From: Betaproteobacteria bacterium
Lineage (GTDB): Bacteria > Pseudomonadota > Gammaproteobacteria > Burkholderiales > SG8-39
Length of the DNA stretch: 64,000 nt
Reading direction: 5' to 3'
Assembly: GCA_005881575.1 (NCBI GenBank)
Contig: VBCA01000019.1
Span: 62,001 to 126,000 of the forward strand
Part shown: positions 8,638 through 16,604 of the stretch, piece by piece
Position numbering within the stretch: the first letter of the stretch is position 1
Layout: each line of letters opens with the position of its first letter
Notes under the pieces: generated by a model
What the model saw: only the letters and a program-made list of their open reading frames with translations
What the model was told of the DNA's origin: nothing
The model's database searches: none
Translations under genes and position numbers: made by a program

Positions 8638-9903
8638 GTGACGCAGTCCCGCTTCAAGCTCTTTTCCTCGCGTCGCGACCGCACTGCAGCGATGCCTTTC
8701 ATCATGGCGACGGCGCTGATCGACATGATCTCGATCGGCCTCATCATTCCCGTGCTGCCGGCGCTGGTGGGCAGTTTCACCGGCTCGCAGACGGATCAGG
8801 CGTTCTGGTACGGGGTGGTGACGTTCAGTTTCGGCATTGCGAATTTTTTCGGGTCGCCGATCCTGGGCGCGCTCTCGGACCGCTACGGCCGACGGCCGGT
8901 GTTGCTGATCGGGTTTTGCGGTTTTGCGCTCAATTTTTTCGCCACCGCGCTCGCGACGTCGCTGTGGATGCTGGCTGCCGCGCGGCTGGTGGGCGGGGCG
9001 ATGCAGGCCAATATGTCGGTCGCCAACGCCTACGTCGCCGACATCACGCCGCGCGAGGATCGGGCGAAGCGCTTCGGCATGATGGGGGCGATGTTCGGCA
9101 TCGGCTTCATCCTCGGGCCGGTGATGGGCGGGCTCCTGGGCGCGGTCAATCTGCAGCTGCCGTTTTTCGTCGCCGGGAGCCTCGCGATGCTCAATCTGCT
9201 CTACGGTTATTTCGTGCTGCCCGAGTCGCTGCCGGCGGATCGCCGGCGCGCGTTTCAATGGAAGTCGGCCAACCCAGTCAGTTCGCTGCGCGGCCTGGCA
9301 CAGTTGAAAGGCGCCGGACGCCTCGTGGCCGTGATCGCCTGCAGCGGGCTTGCGCAGTTCGTGCTCTACACCTGCTGGGTGCTGTATACGACTTTCAAGT
9401 TCGGCTGGGGGCCGCTGGAGAACGGCTGGTCGCTCGCGGCGGTGGGCATCGTGTCGGCCGTGGTGCAGGGCCTCTTGCTCGGACGCATCCTGAAGCGCGT
9501 CAGCCCGCGGAGATTGGCCGTGCTCGGATTGCTGTCGTCCACGCTCGCCTACGTGCTGTGGGGCGCGGCCACCCAGGGCTGGATGATGTTCGCGATCATT
9601 TTCGTCAACCTGCTCGGCGCCACGGTCGCGACGGCGATCCAGAGCATCATCTCCGGCGCCGCCGACGAGCGCAACCAGGGCCAGACATTGGGAGCGGTCG
9701 GCGGACTGAACAGCCTGATGACGGTGATCGCCCCGCCGATAGGCGCGGCGATCCTCACCATGGTGTCGCACTTTCCAAAGGGCGACTGGCGCATCGGCGC
9801 GCCGTTCTACTTCTGCGCGGCGCTCCAGGCCGCGGCGCTGCTGCTGGCGGTGTCTCACTTCCGCGGCAAACGTCGCGAGCGCGCGGCGGAAACGCCAGCC
9901 TGA
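8638..9903 (+). CDS. MFS transporter, TCR/Tet-like
   Basis: About 421 residues from GTG 8638; ATG 8692 is an alternative start just before the first membrane segment. Around twelve hydrophobic segments are visible. MFS motif A appears as GALSDRYGRRPVL between segments 2 and 3, and the segment-5 motif as FGIGFILGPVMGG, typical of drug:proton antiporters of the TCR/Tet group. It probably exports a small hydrophobic compound by proton exchange at the inner membrane. Close homology to tetracycline pumps in sequence class does not prove drug resistance. A TAGAAT -10-like box lies at 8597-8602. Confidence 0.85.
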   Translation: MTQSRFKLFSSRRDRTAAMPFIMATALIDMISIGLIIPVLPALVGSFTGSQTDQAFWYGVVTFSFGIANFFGSPILGALSDRYGRRPVLLIGFCGFALNFFATALATSLWMLAAARLVGGAMQANMSVANAYVADITPREDRAKRFGMMGAMFGIGFILGPVMGGLLGAVNLQLPFFVAGSLAMLNLLYGYFVLPESLPADRRRAFQWKSANPVSSLRGLAQLKGAGRLVAVIACSGLAQFVLYTCWVLYTTFKFGWGPLENGWSLAAVGIVSAVVQGLLLGRILKRVSPRRLAVLGLLSSTLAYVLWGAATQGWMMFAIIFVNLLGATVATAIQSIISGAADERNQGQTLGAVGGLNSLMTVIAPPIGAAILTMVSHFPKGDWRIGAPFYFCAALQAAALLLAVSHFRGKRRERAAETPA

Positions 9904-9956
9904 TCGGGCTGAAGGCGCTCGGTGACAGTGCAATAGAAGAGGAAAGGGAACCCGCC

Positions 9957-10379
9957 GTGCTCAACAGCCTGCTCGAAAGCAGCGACGCGCCGATTCTCCT
10001 GGCGCGCGTGCTTCTCATGACCTTATTCCTGATCACCGGATGGCAAAAGCTCACGAACTTCCCGGGAACCGTTGCATACATGAAGACGACCGGCGCGCCG
10101 GCACCGGAGCTATCGGCCGTCATCGCCATCGTGGTGGAATTCTTCTTCGGTATCGCACTCGTCCTCGGAGCGTTCACCCGCCCGCTCGCACTGCTCTTCT
10201 GCTTGTTCACGCTGGGGACCGCCTTCCTGGGGCATCGCTATTGGAAGCTGGAAGGCGCGGAGCGCCACGCGAACATGCTCAACTTCTACAAGAACCTCAG
10301 CATCACGGGCGGGCTGCTGTTGCTCGCGGTGACGGGCCCCGGCAAGTACGCGCTGACGGGCCTCTCGGGGTCCGCTTGA
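9957..10379 (+). CDS. DoxX family membrane protein
   Basis: A 140-residue protein from GTG 9957, preceded by GGAAAGGGAA. It has four hydrophobic segments: LLARVLLMTLFLITGW, ELSAVIAIVVEFFFGIAL, PLALLFCLFTLGTAFLG and the C-terminal SITGGLLLLAVTG. The GWQKLTNFPGTVAYM motif after segment 1 is diagnostic of DoxX. Family members are small integral membrane proteins linked to thiosulfate/quinone chemistry or redox homeostasis; the partner here is unknown. It follows the MFS gene in the same direction after 53 bases and may be co-transcribed. Confidence 0.85.
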   Translation: MLNSLLESSDAPILLARVLLMTLFLITGWQKLTNFPGTVAYMKTTGAPAPELSAVIAIVVEFFFGIALVLGAFTRPLALLFCLFTLGTAFLGHRYWKLEGAERHANMLNFYKNLSITGGLLLLAVTGPGKYALTGLSGSA

Positions 10380-10456
10380 AGAGCCGGGCGTAAGGCCACG
10401 GGGTGGAAATCCCGCGATTCGCCCCCACTTCGTCTGTTCCGATAAACTGGAACGCC

Positions 10457-10873
10457 ATGACCAAGACCGCTGCCACCAAGCTCGACAAGCTGCGGGCTGC
10501 GCTCCTGCAGCTCCACAAGGCGCTGCTGGATGCCCAGCGAATCCGCTACGAGCGCGAGAACGGGCGCGTCGAATCCAGGGGCGAGCTGCTCGCGCTCGTG
10601 CTCGAGGATGCGTCTTTCGAATGGCTGCGCGTGCTCTCCGCGCTGATCGCGCGCCTGGACGAGCTCGCCGAGGCGGACAAAGTGGACGATAAAAGCGGGG
10701 ACGCGCGCGCGGAGATGCGCGGGGTGATCGAGAGGCTGCGCACGCTGGTGCGCTTCGAGGGAAACGAGGGCTTCACCGGTCCCTACCGGGAGATCGTCGA
10801 GGCCGTGCCCGACGCGCTGGTCGCACACGTGCAGCTCTCGCGCCTGCTTAACGATCCCGGGAGCCGGGTGTAG
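10457..10873 (+). CDS. Conserved hypothetical, all-helical cytosolic protein
   Basis: A 138-residue protein from ATG 10457; no clear Shine-Dalgarno. It is rich in Leu, Arg and Glu, without signal peptide or membrane segment. A pattern of amphipathic helices begins KLDKLRAALLQLHKALLDA and includes FEWLRVLSALIARLDEL. Similar short proteins are common in betaproteobacteria, but I know of no assigned function. It stands between DoxX and an outer-membrane protein gene and is probably independently expressed. Confidence 0.65.
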   Translation: MTKTAATKLDKLRAALLQLHKALLDAQRIRYERENGRVESRGELLALVLEDASFEWLRVLSALIARLDELAEADKVDDKSGDARAEMRGVIERLRTLVRFEGNEGFTGPYREIVEAVPDALVAHVQLSRLLNDPGSRV

Positions 10874-10942
10874 GATGTGCGTGACGCTCAGCCGCGAGCG
10901 ATCGGACTACCCACAAAGCGGCGCCAGCTTCAGGGAGGCGTT

Positions 10943-11560
10943 ATGAACTCTTCTTGTCGCATTGCCGCGCTCGCGAGCTTTTCCTTCGCGATCGCCGGAT
11001 CCGCCACCGCAGCCGAACCGGACCGATCCGAGAATCCCTGGTCCCACTGGTACATCGGCAGCGGCATCGGGCCGGGATTCGGCGCGAAATACAAGCTGAA
11101 CGGACGATCATTCAGTTTCGACGACGGCCTCCAGGGCGCGACCGACAAGTCGCCGCTCATCGCGCTGAACGTCGTCAACGCGGGAATAGCCCTCAGCCCG
11201 AACCTCCTGTTCGGGTTCAGCGGGTCGGCGGCTTCGCAGATCGGCAAGCTCAACGGCAACGACGCGCAGCTGCAGATCAACAACTACTTTGCCGCCCTCA
11301 CCTGGTTCCCCGCCGAAAAGGGCTTCTTCCTGCGCGGCGGGGCCGGGCTTTCGAGCATGCTGATCGACACGGGCGTCAGCAGCAACACCGCCCACGGATT
11401 CGGAATTCTCGTCGGAGCGGGGTACGCGCTGCCGGTCGCACGCCGCCACAACATCACCTTCACCGTCGACTACAGTCGCCAGTCCTACAGCGGATCGAGC
11501 ACCAAGCCCGATAGTTCGGAGTTCGGCGCCGCATACCTGGGGTACATGTACCGGCGCTGA
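10943..11560 (+). CDS. Outer-membrane beta-barrel protein
   Basis: A 205-residue protein; ATG 10943 follows CAGGGAGGCG. The signal peptide (residues 1-23, ending ATAAE) is followed by alternating amphipathic strands rich in Gly, Ser and aromatic residues, for example HWYIGSGIGPGFGAKYKL and FFLRGGAGLSSM. The final strand AAYLGYMYRR ends in an aromatic/basic terminus, a typical recognition end for barrel insertion. The size predicts an eight-stranded barrel in the OmpW/OmpX/outer-membrane-beta-brl class. No ligand can be named. It converges on the CNB gene with an 11-base gap. Confidence 0.7.
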   Translation: MNSSCRIAALASFSFAIAGSATAAEPDRSENPWSHWYIGSGIGPGFGAKYKLNGRSFSFDDGLQGATDKSPLIALNVVNAGIALSPNLLFGFSGSAASQIGKLNGNDAQLQINNYFAALTWFPAEKGFFLRGGAGLSSMLIDTGVSSNTAHGFGILVGAGYALPVARRHNITFTVDYSRQSYSGSSTKPDSSEFGAAYLGYMYRR

Positions 11561-11571
11561 TCGCGCCCTCG

Positions 11572-12477
11572 TCAGGTGGAAAGCGCCCCGGCGCTGCGGA
11601 GGTTCCCGGGCGCCGGCTGCGCCTCGGCGGAGCTCCGCTCCGCGCGGCGCGAGGCGATGAAGGCCGCGCGCTCGCCCACCGCCTTCAAGAGCGCGGTGCC
11701 GAATTTCGGGCTCCTCTTCACCAGGTGCAGGAACATGTGGCGGCTCATCGCGAGCAGCGCGCAGTCGGTTTCCGCGACAGCCGTGGCGAGCCGCGGCGTG
11801 CGATCGACGAGCGACATTTCGCCGAAGATGCCGCCGGTGCCCACTTTTTCGACCACCGAATCGCCGATGCGGATCGCGACGCGGCCTTCGAGCACCGCGA
11901 ACAGCGCCACGCCCAAGTGCCCTTCCCGCATGATGATCCTTCCGGCTTCGTAGCGGAAGCGCGCCGCCGGGCCGACCATCTGCGCGAGATCGGCGAGCAG
12001 CTGCGGCTCGAGCGCGGCGGCTTCCCGCCACCCGGCGTCCGCCGGAGCGGGGGCGCTCGCGATCGTATCGCGCAGGCGGCCGATCATGATGCTCATCAGC
12101 ATGAGCGCGAACCCCGGGGTCCTGCCGAGTGCGGCGCGAAACTGCGCGTCGTCGAGGCCGATCACCCGGCAGTCGCGCTTCGCCACCGCGGAGGCGCTGC
12201 GCGGCATCTGGCCCATCGAGGCCATCTCGCCGAAAATCTCGCCGGCCCGGATGGTGGCGATGGGCTCGCCTTTCACGACGACGCCGACTTCCCCTTGCAG
12301 GAGCAGGTAGATCCGATTGGGCATGAGCAGCAGCGGCATGCTCTTCCGGTTCTCGGAGAAGATGATCGTGCCCTTCGCGATCGTCTGCGGCTTGCCCGCG
12401 AACTGGAAGAAATCCAGCGCGACGGCCGGATCGTAGAGCGAAGGGCTCCCGGAAATGCGGGGACTCGTCGTATCCAA
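11572..12477 (-). CDS. Double cyclic-nucleotide-binding (CNB) domain protein A
   Basis: A 301-residue soluble protein with two CNB folds and no DNA-binding or enzymatic domain. Domain 1 (about 20-140) contains IYLLLQGEVGVVV and the cassette FGEMASMGQMPRSASAV. Domain 2 (about 165-285) contains FAVLEGRVAIRIGDSVVEKV and FGEMSLVDRTPRLATAV. The GE and Arg positions expected to contact the nucleotide phosphate are kept in both. The C-terminal 20 residues are low-complexity. A close paralogue is at 29218-30051 and a fragment of a third at 35041-35214. It may sense cAMP or cGMP and act through a partner protein. Confidence 0.82.
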   Translation of the reverse strand: MDTTSPRISGSPSLYDPAVALDFFQFAGKPQTIAKGTIIFSENRKSMPLLLMPNRIYLLLQGEVGVVVKGEPIATIRAGEIFGEMASMGQMPRSASAVAKRDCRVIGLDDAQFRAALGRTPGFALMLMSIMIGRLRDTIASAPAPADAGWREAAALEPQLLADLAQMVGPAARFRYEAGRIIMREGHLGVALFAVLEGRVAIRIGDSVVEKVGTGGIFGEMSLVDRTPRLATAVAETDCALLAMSRHMFLHLVKRSPKFGTALLKAVGERAAFIASRRAERSSAEAQPAPGNLRSAGALST

Positions 12478-12611
12478 AATTCTCTCCTCCCGGAGATCGG
12501 ATCAGGCCGCGATTATGCCTACGGCCCGAGGGCGGGAGGAAGAAATGAAGCCGCGGAGCGGGCATATTGCATACTTCGCTCCGCTTTGCGGGCGGAGACG
12601 GCGGCTTTCAG

Positions 12612-13058
12612 CTAAGGGCGGTGCTCCTCGTGCCGCACCACGACGATGCGCGGCGGGCCGAACACGAGCGCGCTCGCCGCCCAGGAGATGAGTGCGTAGA
12701 CGATCGCGCCGAAGAACGCCGACCAGAACCCCTGGACCGAGAATCCCTTCACGAAGGACGCGACGAACCAGAAGAGCAGGCCGTTGATCACGAAGATGAA
12801 CAATCCCAGCGTGAGCACGGTGGCGGGCAGGGTGAGCAGCACGAGGAGCGGCCGGATCAGCGTGTTGACGAATCCGAGCAGCAGTGCCGCGACGAGCGCC
12901 GTGTAGATGCTGTCCACCTGCACCGAGGGCACGAGGTAGGGAAGGGCGAGCAGCGCGAGCGCGTTGATCAGCCAGACGATAAGAAGATTGCGCGCCATCG
13001 GAACGCCAAGCATAGCGCAAGGGAGCGGCGCGCAGGCGCTCAAGCGGAAGTTTTTCAT
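12612..13058 (-). CDS. Phage_holin_4_2-type (DUF360-like) membrane protein
   Basis: About 148 residues from ATG 13058, which has a GGGGGA tract; ATG 12998 (giving MARNLLIVWLINALALLALP) is a strong alternative because family members usually start right before segment 1. Four hydrophobic segments are visible with the family hallmark LLLGFVNTLIRPLLVLLTLP between segments 2 and 3. Despite the Pfam name, such genes are chromosomal, and nothing nearby looks like a prophage. The function is unknown. Confidence 0.75.
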   Translation of the reverse strand: MKNFRLSACAPLPCAMLGVPMARNLLIVWLINALALLALPYLVPSVQVDSIYTALVAALLLGFVNTLIRPLLVLLTLPATVLTLGLFIFVINGLLFWFVASFVKGFSVQGFWSAFFGAIVYALISWAASALVFGPPRIVVVRHEEHRP

Positions 13059-13176
13059 GTTTTCCCCCATCCGCAAGCCGCCATGACATTGTCATTGATT
13101 ATACGTTGACACGTCGGCTCCCTCCGGCGAAGAATGCGCAAAGGGGAATCCGATTTTTGGCGAAGAAGGAGTCACC

Positions 13177-14568
13177 ATGAAAAAAGTCATCGCCGTGCTC
13201 TTGATCCTCGCGGTCGCCGGTTGCATCCTTTTCCGGGATGAGATTCCGTCCCAGGACGATTCGCTTTCGGCGGCCCGCGATCCGGGGGTGCGCGGCGGAG
13301 CCGCGGGCGCGGGTGCGCCCATCGCGGGCCTCTCCGCGACCGAGCTCGCGCTCTTCAACGCGGGCAAGGACGATTTCGAGGAGCAGGAGAAAGCCGCCGA
13401 CGGCCTCGGGCCCACGATGAACCTCGACGGCTGCGCCGGCTGCCACCTGCACCCGGCGGTCGGCGGAACGAGCCCGGCGGTGAATCCCCAGGTCGCGTTC
13501 GCCAGGGCGAACGGCGCAACTAACGCGGTGCCGTCGTTCATCGCGCCCAAGGGGCCGGTGCGCGAGGCGAGGTTCGTGAACAACGCGGACGGCACGCCCG
13601 ACGGGGGCGTGCACGACCTCTTCACGATCGCCGGCCGCGCCGACGCGCCGGGATGCTCGCTCGCGCAGCCGGACTTCGAGGGTGAGCTCGCGCGCCGCAA
13701 CGTGATCTTCCGGATTCCCACGCCGGTGTTCGGCGCGGGCCTGATCGAGCAGATCCCCGATAAGGCGATCCTCGCGAACCAGGCCAACGACGCGCCCCGG
13801 AAGAAGGATCTCAGGATCCAGGGCCGGCCCAACATCGTTCTCGCCGGCCACGCGATCTCCGGCCAGGCGAACAACAACGGCAACGACGGCACGGTCGCGC
13901 GGTTCGGATGGAAGGCTCAGAACAAGTCGCTGCTCCTGTTCTCCGGCGAGGCGTACAACGTCGAGATGGGGATCACCAACGAGCTCTTTCAGACCGAGCG
14001 CGACGAGACCGCGGGCTGCCAGTTCGCGGCGGTCCCCAACGACACCACCAAGAGCGTCGCCAAGACGCTGGTCGAGGGCTTGAGCGCGATCGAGAAGTTC
14101 GCCCTCTTCGCGCGCTTCCTCGCGCCGCCGGCGCCTTCGCTCGATGCGCCGGGGGGTATCGAATCGATCGCGAGGGGCCGGAAGCTGTTCGCCGCCATCG
14201 GCTGCGCGCTCTGCCATACGCCCACGCTCAACACGGGAAACGCGGCCGTCGCCGCGCTGCGCAATCAGCCGGTGAATCTCTTCTCCGACCTCTTGGTCCA
14301 CGACATGGGCCCGGGGCTGGCCGACGGGATCACCCAAGGACAGGCGGGCGGGAGGGAGTTTCGCACCGCTCCCCTGTGGGGACTGGGACAGCGGCTGTTC
14401 TTCCTGCACGACGGGCGCACCTCGGACCTGCGCGAGGCGATCCGGGCGCATCGCAGCGGCGGCTTCTTCACCCGCAACGCCTCGGAGGCGAACGCGGTCG
14501 TCAAGAACTTCATCGGGCTCTCGGACGCCCAGAAGCAGGACGTTCTCAACTTCCTGCGTTCGCTGTAG
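13177..14568 (+). CDS. Di-haem oxidoreductase lipoprotein (DHOR/DUF1111 family)
   Basis: A 463-residue protein from ATG 13177, after AAGGAG. The signal ends in lipobox AVAGC (Cys about residue 16), so it is a periplasm-facing lipoprotein. Two c-type haem sites are present: CAGCH (about residue 87) and CALCH (about 346). The order and length fit the DHOR family, distantly related to MauG and bacterial cytochrome c peroxidases, often annotated as thiol oxidoreductases. It probably catalyses electron transfer or peroxide chemistry in the cell envelope. Partners such as imelysin or iron-regulated lipoproteins, often neighbours of this family, are not present. Confidence 0.85.
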   Translation: MKKVIAVLLILAVAGCILFRDEIPSQDDSLSAARDPGVRGGAAGAGAPIAGLSATELALFNAGKDDFEEQEKAADGLGPTMNLDGCAGCHLHPAVGGTSPAVNPQVAFARANGATNAVPSFIAPKGPVREARFVNNADGTPDGGVHDLFTIAGRADAPGCSLAQPDFEGELARRNVIFRIPTPVFGAGLIEQIPDKAILANQANDAPRKKDLRIQGRPNIVLAGHAISGQANNNGNDGTVARFGWKAQNKSLLLFSGEAYNVEMGITNELFQTERDETAGCQFAAVPNDTTKSVAKTLVEGLSAIEKFALFARFLAPPAPSLDAPGGIESIARGRKLFAAIGCALCHTPTLNTGNAAVAALRNQPVNLFSDLLVHDMGPGLADGITQGQAGGREFRTAPLWGLGQRLFFLHDGRTSDLREAIRAHRSGGFFTRNASEANAVVKNFIGLSDAQKQDVLNFLRSL

Positions 14569-14606
14569 CGCACCGCCCGCCACGGGCCCAGCCGGCCCGA
14601 GAGTCG

Positions 14607-14636
14607 TTGCGGTCCACGCGGGCCCTGTGTTACACT
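14607..14636 (+). promoter_or_regulatory. Candidate sigma-70 promoter for the toxin-antitoxin pair
   Basis: TTGCGG at 14607-14612 and TACACT at 14631-14636 are separated by 18 bases; TGT directly before the -10 gives an extended -10. The antitoxin ATG follows at 14668. Predicted by eye only. Confidence 0.35.
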
Positions 14637-14667
14637 GGACGCCCAACGTATTACAGATTTGCCGTTC

Positions 14668-14922
14668 ATGCCCGATACATTGAACGCCCGCATTCCTCCC
14701 CGCGTGGAGCAGAAGCTCGCGGAGTATTGCGCCAAGCACGGACTGACCCGAACCGATGCGACCGTGCGCGCGCTGGACGCGTATCTCGACCGCGAAGGGA
14801 GCGGAGGAGACGCCTATGCGCTGGCCGCGGATCTGATTCCGAAGCGCGGCGCCCCGAAGCTGCAGTCGAAAGCGGTACGGAAATTGGCACGCAGCGCCTT
14901 CCGTGGCTCGCGCGCTCGTTGA
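14668..14922 (+). CDS. Antitoxin-like protein of a VapBC-type pair
   Basis: An 84-residue protein from ATG 14668; an in-frame TTG lies three codons upstream. The N-terminal part ARIPPRVEQKLAEYCAKHGL then TRTDATVRALDAYL fits a ribbon-helix-helix DNA-binding fold, and the basic C-terminal tail could wrap the toxin. Its 3' end overlaps the PIN toxin start by 20 bases in a different frame, a typical translationally coupled antitoxin-first layout. By analogy it would neutralise the toxin and repress the shared promoter. The RHH assignment rests on pattern only. Confidence 0.65.
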   Translation: MPDTLNARIPPRVEQKLAEYCAKHGLTRTDATVRALDAYLDREGSGGDAYALAADLIPKRGAPKLQSKAVRKLARSAFRGSRAR

Positions 14923-15322
14923 TACGGGCGCGGTCGTTGCGCTGATCAACCGCGCCGATCGTCATCACGCGCGCGCGGTGGCCTGGTTTCGCGGATTCCG
15001 CGGGCAGCTTCTGACGACTGAGGCCGTGATAACCGAAACCGCCTACGTGCTGGCGGCGAGCCCCGAGCACCAGCACGCTGCGCTGACATGGGTGCAGCGC
15101 GCGCGGGCCGCGGGAATCCTGCAGGTTGCAGCCGTGGAAGACCATTCGGTGCTCGCGCGGATCATCTCGAAGTACTCCGACCTTCCGTGCGATTACGCGG
15201 ACGCCTCGTTGATCTGGCTCGCAGACAAGACCGGCGTGCGTCAGATCGCGACGATCGATCAAAGCGACTTTTCCGTTTATCGGGTGCGCGGACGTCGCGC
15301 GTTCCGGATACTGATGCGCTGA
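14903..15322 (+). CDS. PIN-domain toxin (VapC-like ribonuclease)
   Basis: A 139-residue protein from GTG 14903. PIN-domain acidic residues are visible: Asp in ALVDTGAVVALIN (residue 7), Glu in TTEAVITETAYVL (about 41-45), Asp in CDYADASLIWLA (about 100) and Asp in IATIDQSDF (about 122). These form the Mg-dependent nuclease site of VapC toxins, which cleave tRNA or rRNA. The overlap with the antitoxin gene supports a type II toxin-antitoxin pair. RNA target unknown. Confidence 0.82.
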   Translation: MARALVDTGAVVALINRADRHHARAVAWFRGFRGQLLTTEAVITETAYVLAASPEHQHAALTWVQRARAAGILQVAAVEDHSVLARIISKYSDLPCDYADASLIWLADKTGVRQIATIDQSDFSVYRVRGRRAFRILMR

Positions 15323-15362
15323 CCGCGCCGCTCGCACGGTCGCGAATCGCGCCGATCGCCCC

Positions 15363-16469
15363 TCAATCGAAGGCGACGATCTCCACCCAGTTCGCGCCTT
15401 TCCCCGCCGGAACCTTCTGCAGGAGCCTGAGCGCGCCGCTCGCCGGGTCGATCGCGTAGACCGAGATCGTCTCGGATTTTTCCCCGGAGGCGACGAGGAA
15501 CTTTCCCCCGGGATCGATCGCGAATCCGCGCGGCTGGCGCTCCGTCGGCGTGCTCGAGAGATAGCCGAGCTTCCCGCTCGCCGCATCGACACGGAACGCG
15601 GCGAGCATGCTCGTGGTGCGCTCCGAGGCGTACAGGAATTTCCCGTTCGGCGTGAGGTGCAGGTCCGCGGCCCAGATGTCGTTGTCGGTGTTGCGCGGCG
15701 GCGGGCCGCCGGGGGCGCCGACCGCGCCGCGCGGCGCGCCGGGCTGGAGCTTCGAGTCCGGCGGCAGGGCCGAGGCCGAGCTCGATTCGGCGAGCAATCC
15801 GGTCTTCGGATCGAGCGACAGCGTGGTCACCGTCGCGACGAGCTCCGAGAGGAGATACACGAAGCGGTTGTCGGGGGAGAAGACGAAATGGCGCGGGCCC
15901 GTCCCTTGTTTCATCTGTGCGACCGCGGGCGTGTTCGAGGCGAGGCGCCCTGACTTCTCGTCGAAGACGAACTGGAAGATCTGGTCGGTGCCGAGGTTCG
16001 GGACGTAGACGAAGCGGTTCGTCGCGTCGACGAGGATCGAATGCGCGTTGCGGCCCACGGGGATCACCTGCTGGGGCTCAGGCAGCACGCGCCCGTCGCC
16101 GCCGATCGCGTTGACGCTCACCAGGTGAGCGCCGTAGGAGGCGCCGAAGAGGAAGCGCCCGTTGCGGTCGAGCGAGATGTACGGGAAGCTCTCGGCCAGA
16201 GGCGCGCTGGACAGGGCCTTCAGCGCGCCCGTCCCCGGGTCGATGGCATAGACGTGCACCGTATAGGGCTTGGAGCGCGAGGCCGCGTAGAGCAGGCGCC
16301 GGTTCGGGCTCACCGCCATCGGCATCACCACCTTCGCCGCCGGCGTGCGCGCGAGGGCTTTCAGCATCCCGTCCGGCTGCATCGCGTAGGCGCCGATCTC
16401 GCCGTCCTCGGCGTTGGAAACGTAGACGAAGGTCGCGGCGGGAGCCGAGGTGCTTGCCAGTGCCGACAT
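15363..16469 (-). CDS. Lactonase-family beta-propeller protein (start region damaged)
   Basis: 368 residues of a seven-bladed propeller of the 6-phosphogluconolactonase/YbhE type, with blades marked by FVYVSNAEDGEIGAY, RFVYVPNLGTDQIFQF and KFLYASERTTSMLAAF. The frame opens at ATG 16469, inside what should be a signal peptide (GILFMSALASTSAPAA). The only good ribosome site, AAAGGAGAAGCAGC before ATG 16509, is one base out of frame; removing one C from the CCC at the fourth codon would give MKPFSNFTRGILF and a complete Sec signal. So either an indel has destroyed export or there is a sequencing error. Cytoplasmic sugar-lactone hydrolysis is only one possible role. Confidence 0.75.
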   Translation of the reverse strand: MSALASTSAPAATFVYVSNAEDGEIGAYAMQPDGMLKALARTPAAKVVMPMAVSPNRRLLYAASRSKPYTVHVYAIDPGTGALKALSSAPLAESFPYISLDRNGRFLFGASYGAHLVSVNAIGGDGRVLPEPQQVIPVGRNAHSILVDATNRFVYVPNLGTDQIFQFVFDEKSGRLASNTPAVAQMKQGTGPRHFVFSPDNRFVYLLSELVATVTTLSLDPKTGLLAESSSASALPPDSKLQPGAPRGAVGAPGGPPPRNTDNDIWAADLHLTPNGKFLYASERTTSMLAAFRVDAASGKLGYLSSTPTERQPRGFAIDPGGKFLVASGEKSETISVYAIDPASGALRLLQKVPAGKGANWVEIVAFD

Positions 16470-16527
16470 GAAGAGGATCCCTCTGGTGAAGTTCGAGAAC
16501 GGGTTTCATGCTGCTTCTCCTTTCATT

Positions 16528-16584
16528 TCATCTCGAAGGCCGCGAGCCGCGCGATCCGGCGGCGAAGTTCGAGAATGCCTTCAT
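16528..16584 (-). other. Short ORF resembling a duplicated lactonase start
   Basis: ATG 16584 follows a strong GGGAGG site and encodes MKAFSNFAAGSRGSRPSR before TGA. Its first codons resemble the damaged lactonase leader at 16509 (MK-FSNF, sharing ttctcgaactt). It may be a decayed duplicate of that 5' end or a short leader ORF between the FMN dehydrogenase and lactonase genes. Confidence 0.4.
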
Positions 16585-16604
16585 CGTTGCCTCCCTTCGG
16601 GCGT

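Noticed and set aside
8638-9903. Tetracycline resistance gene
   Set aside because: Sequence supports only a TCR/Tet-like MFS class; resistance cannot be claimed.
8596-9933. A 445-codon minus-strand frame opposite the MFS gene
   Set aside because: Arg/His-rich composition typical of antisense frames in GC-rich DNA; the plus-strand MFS protein is clear.
12612-13058. Prophage holin
   Set aside because: The family name includes phage holin, but the gene is a common chromosomal membrane protein and no phage genes are near.
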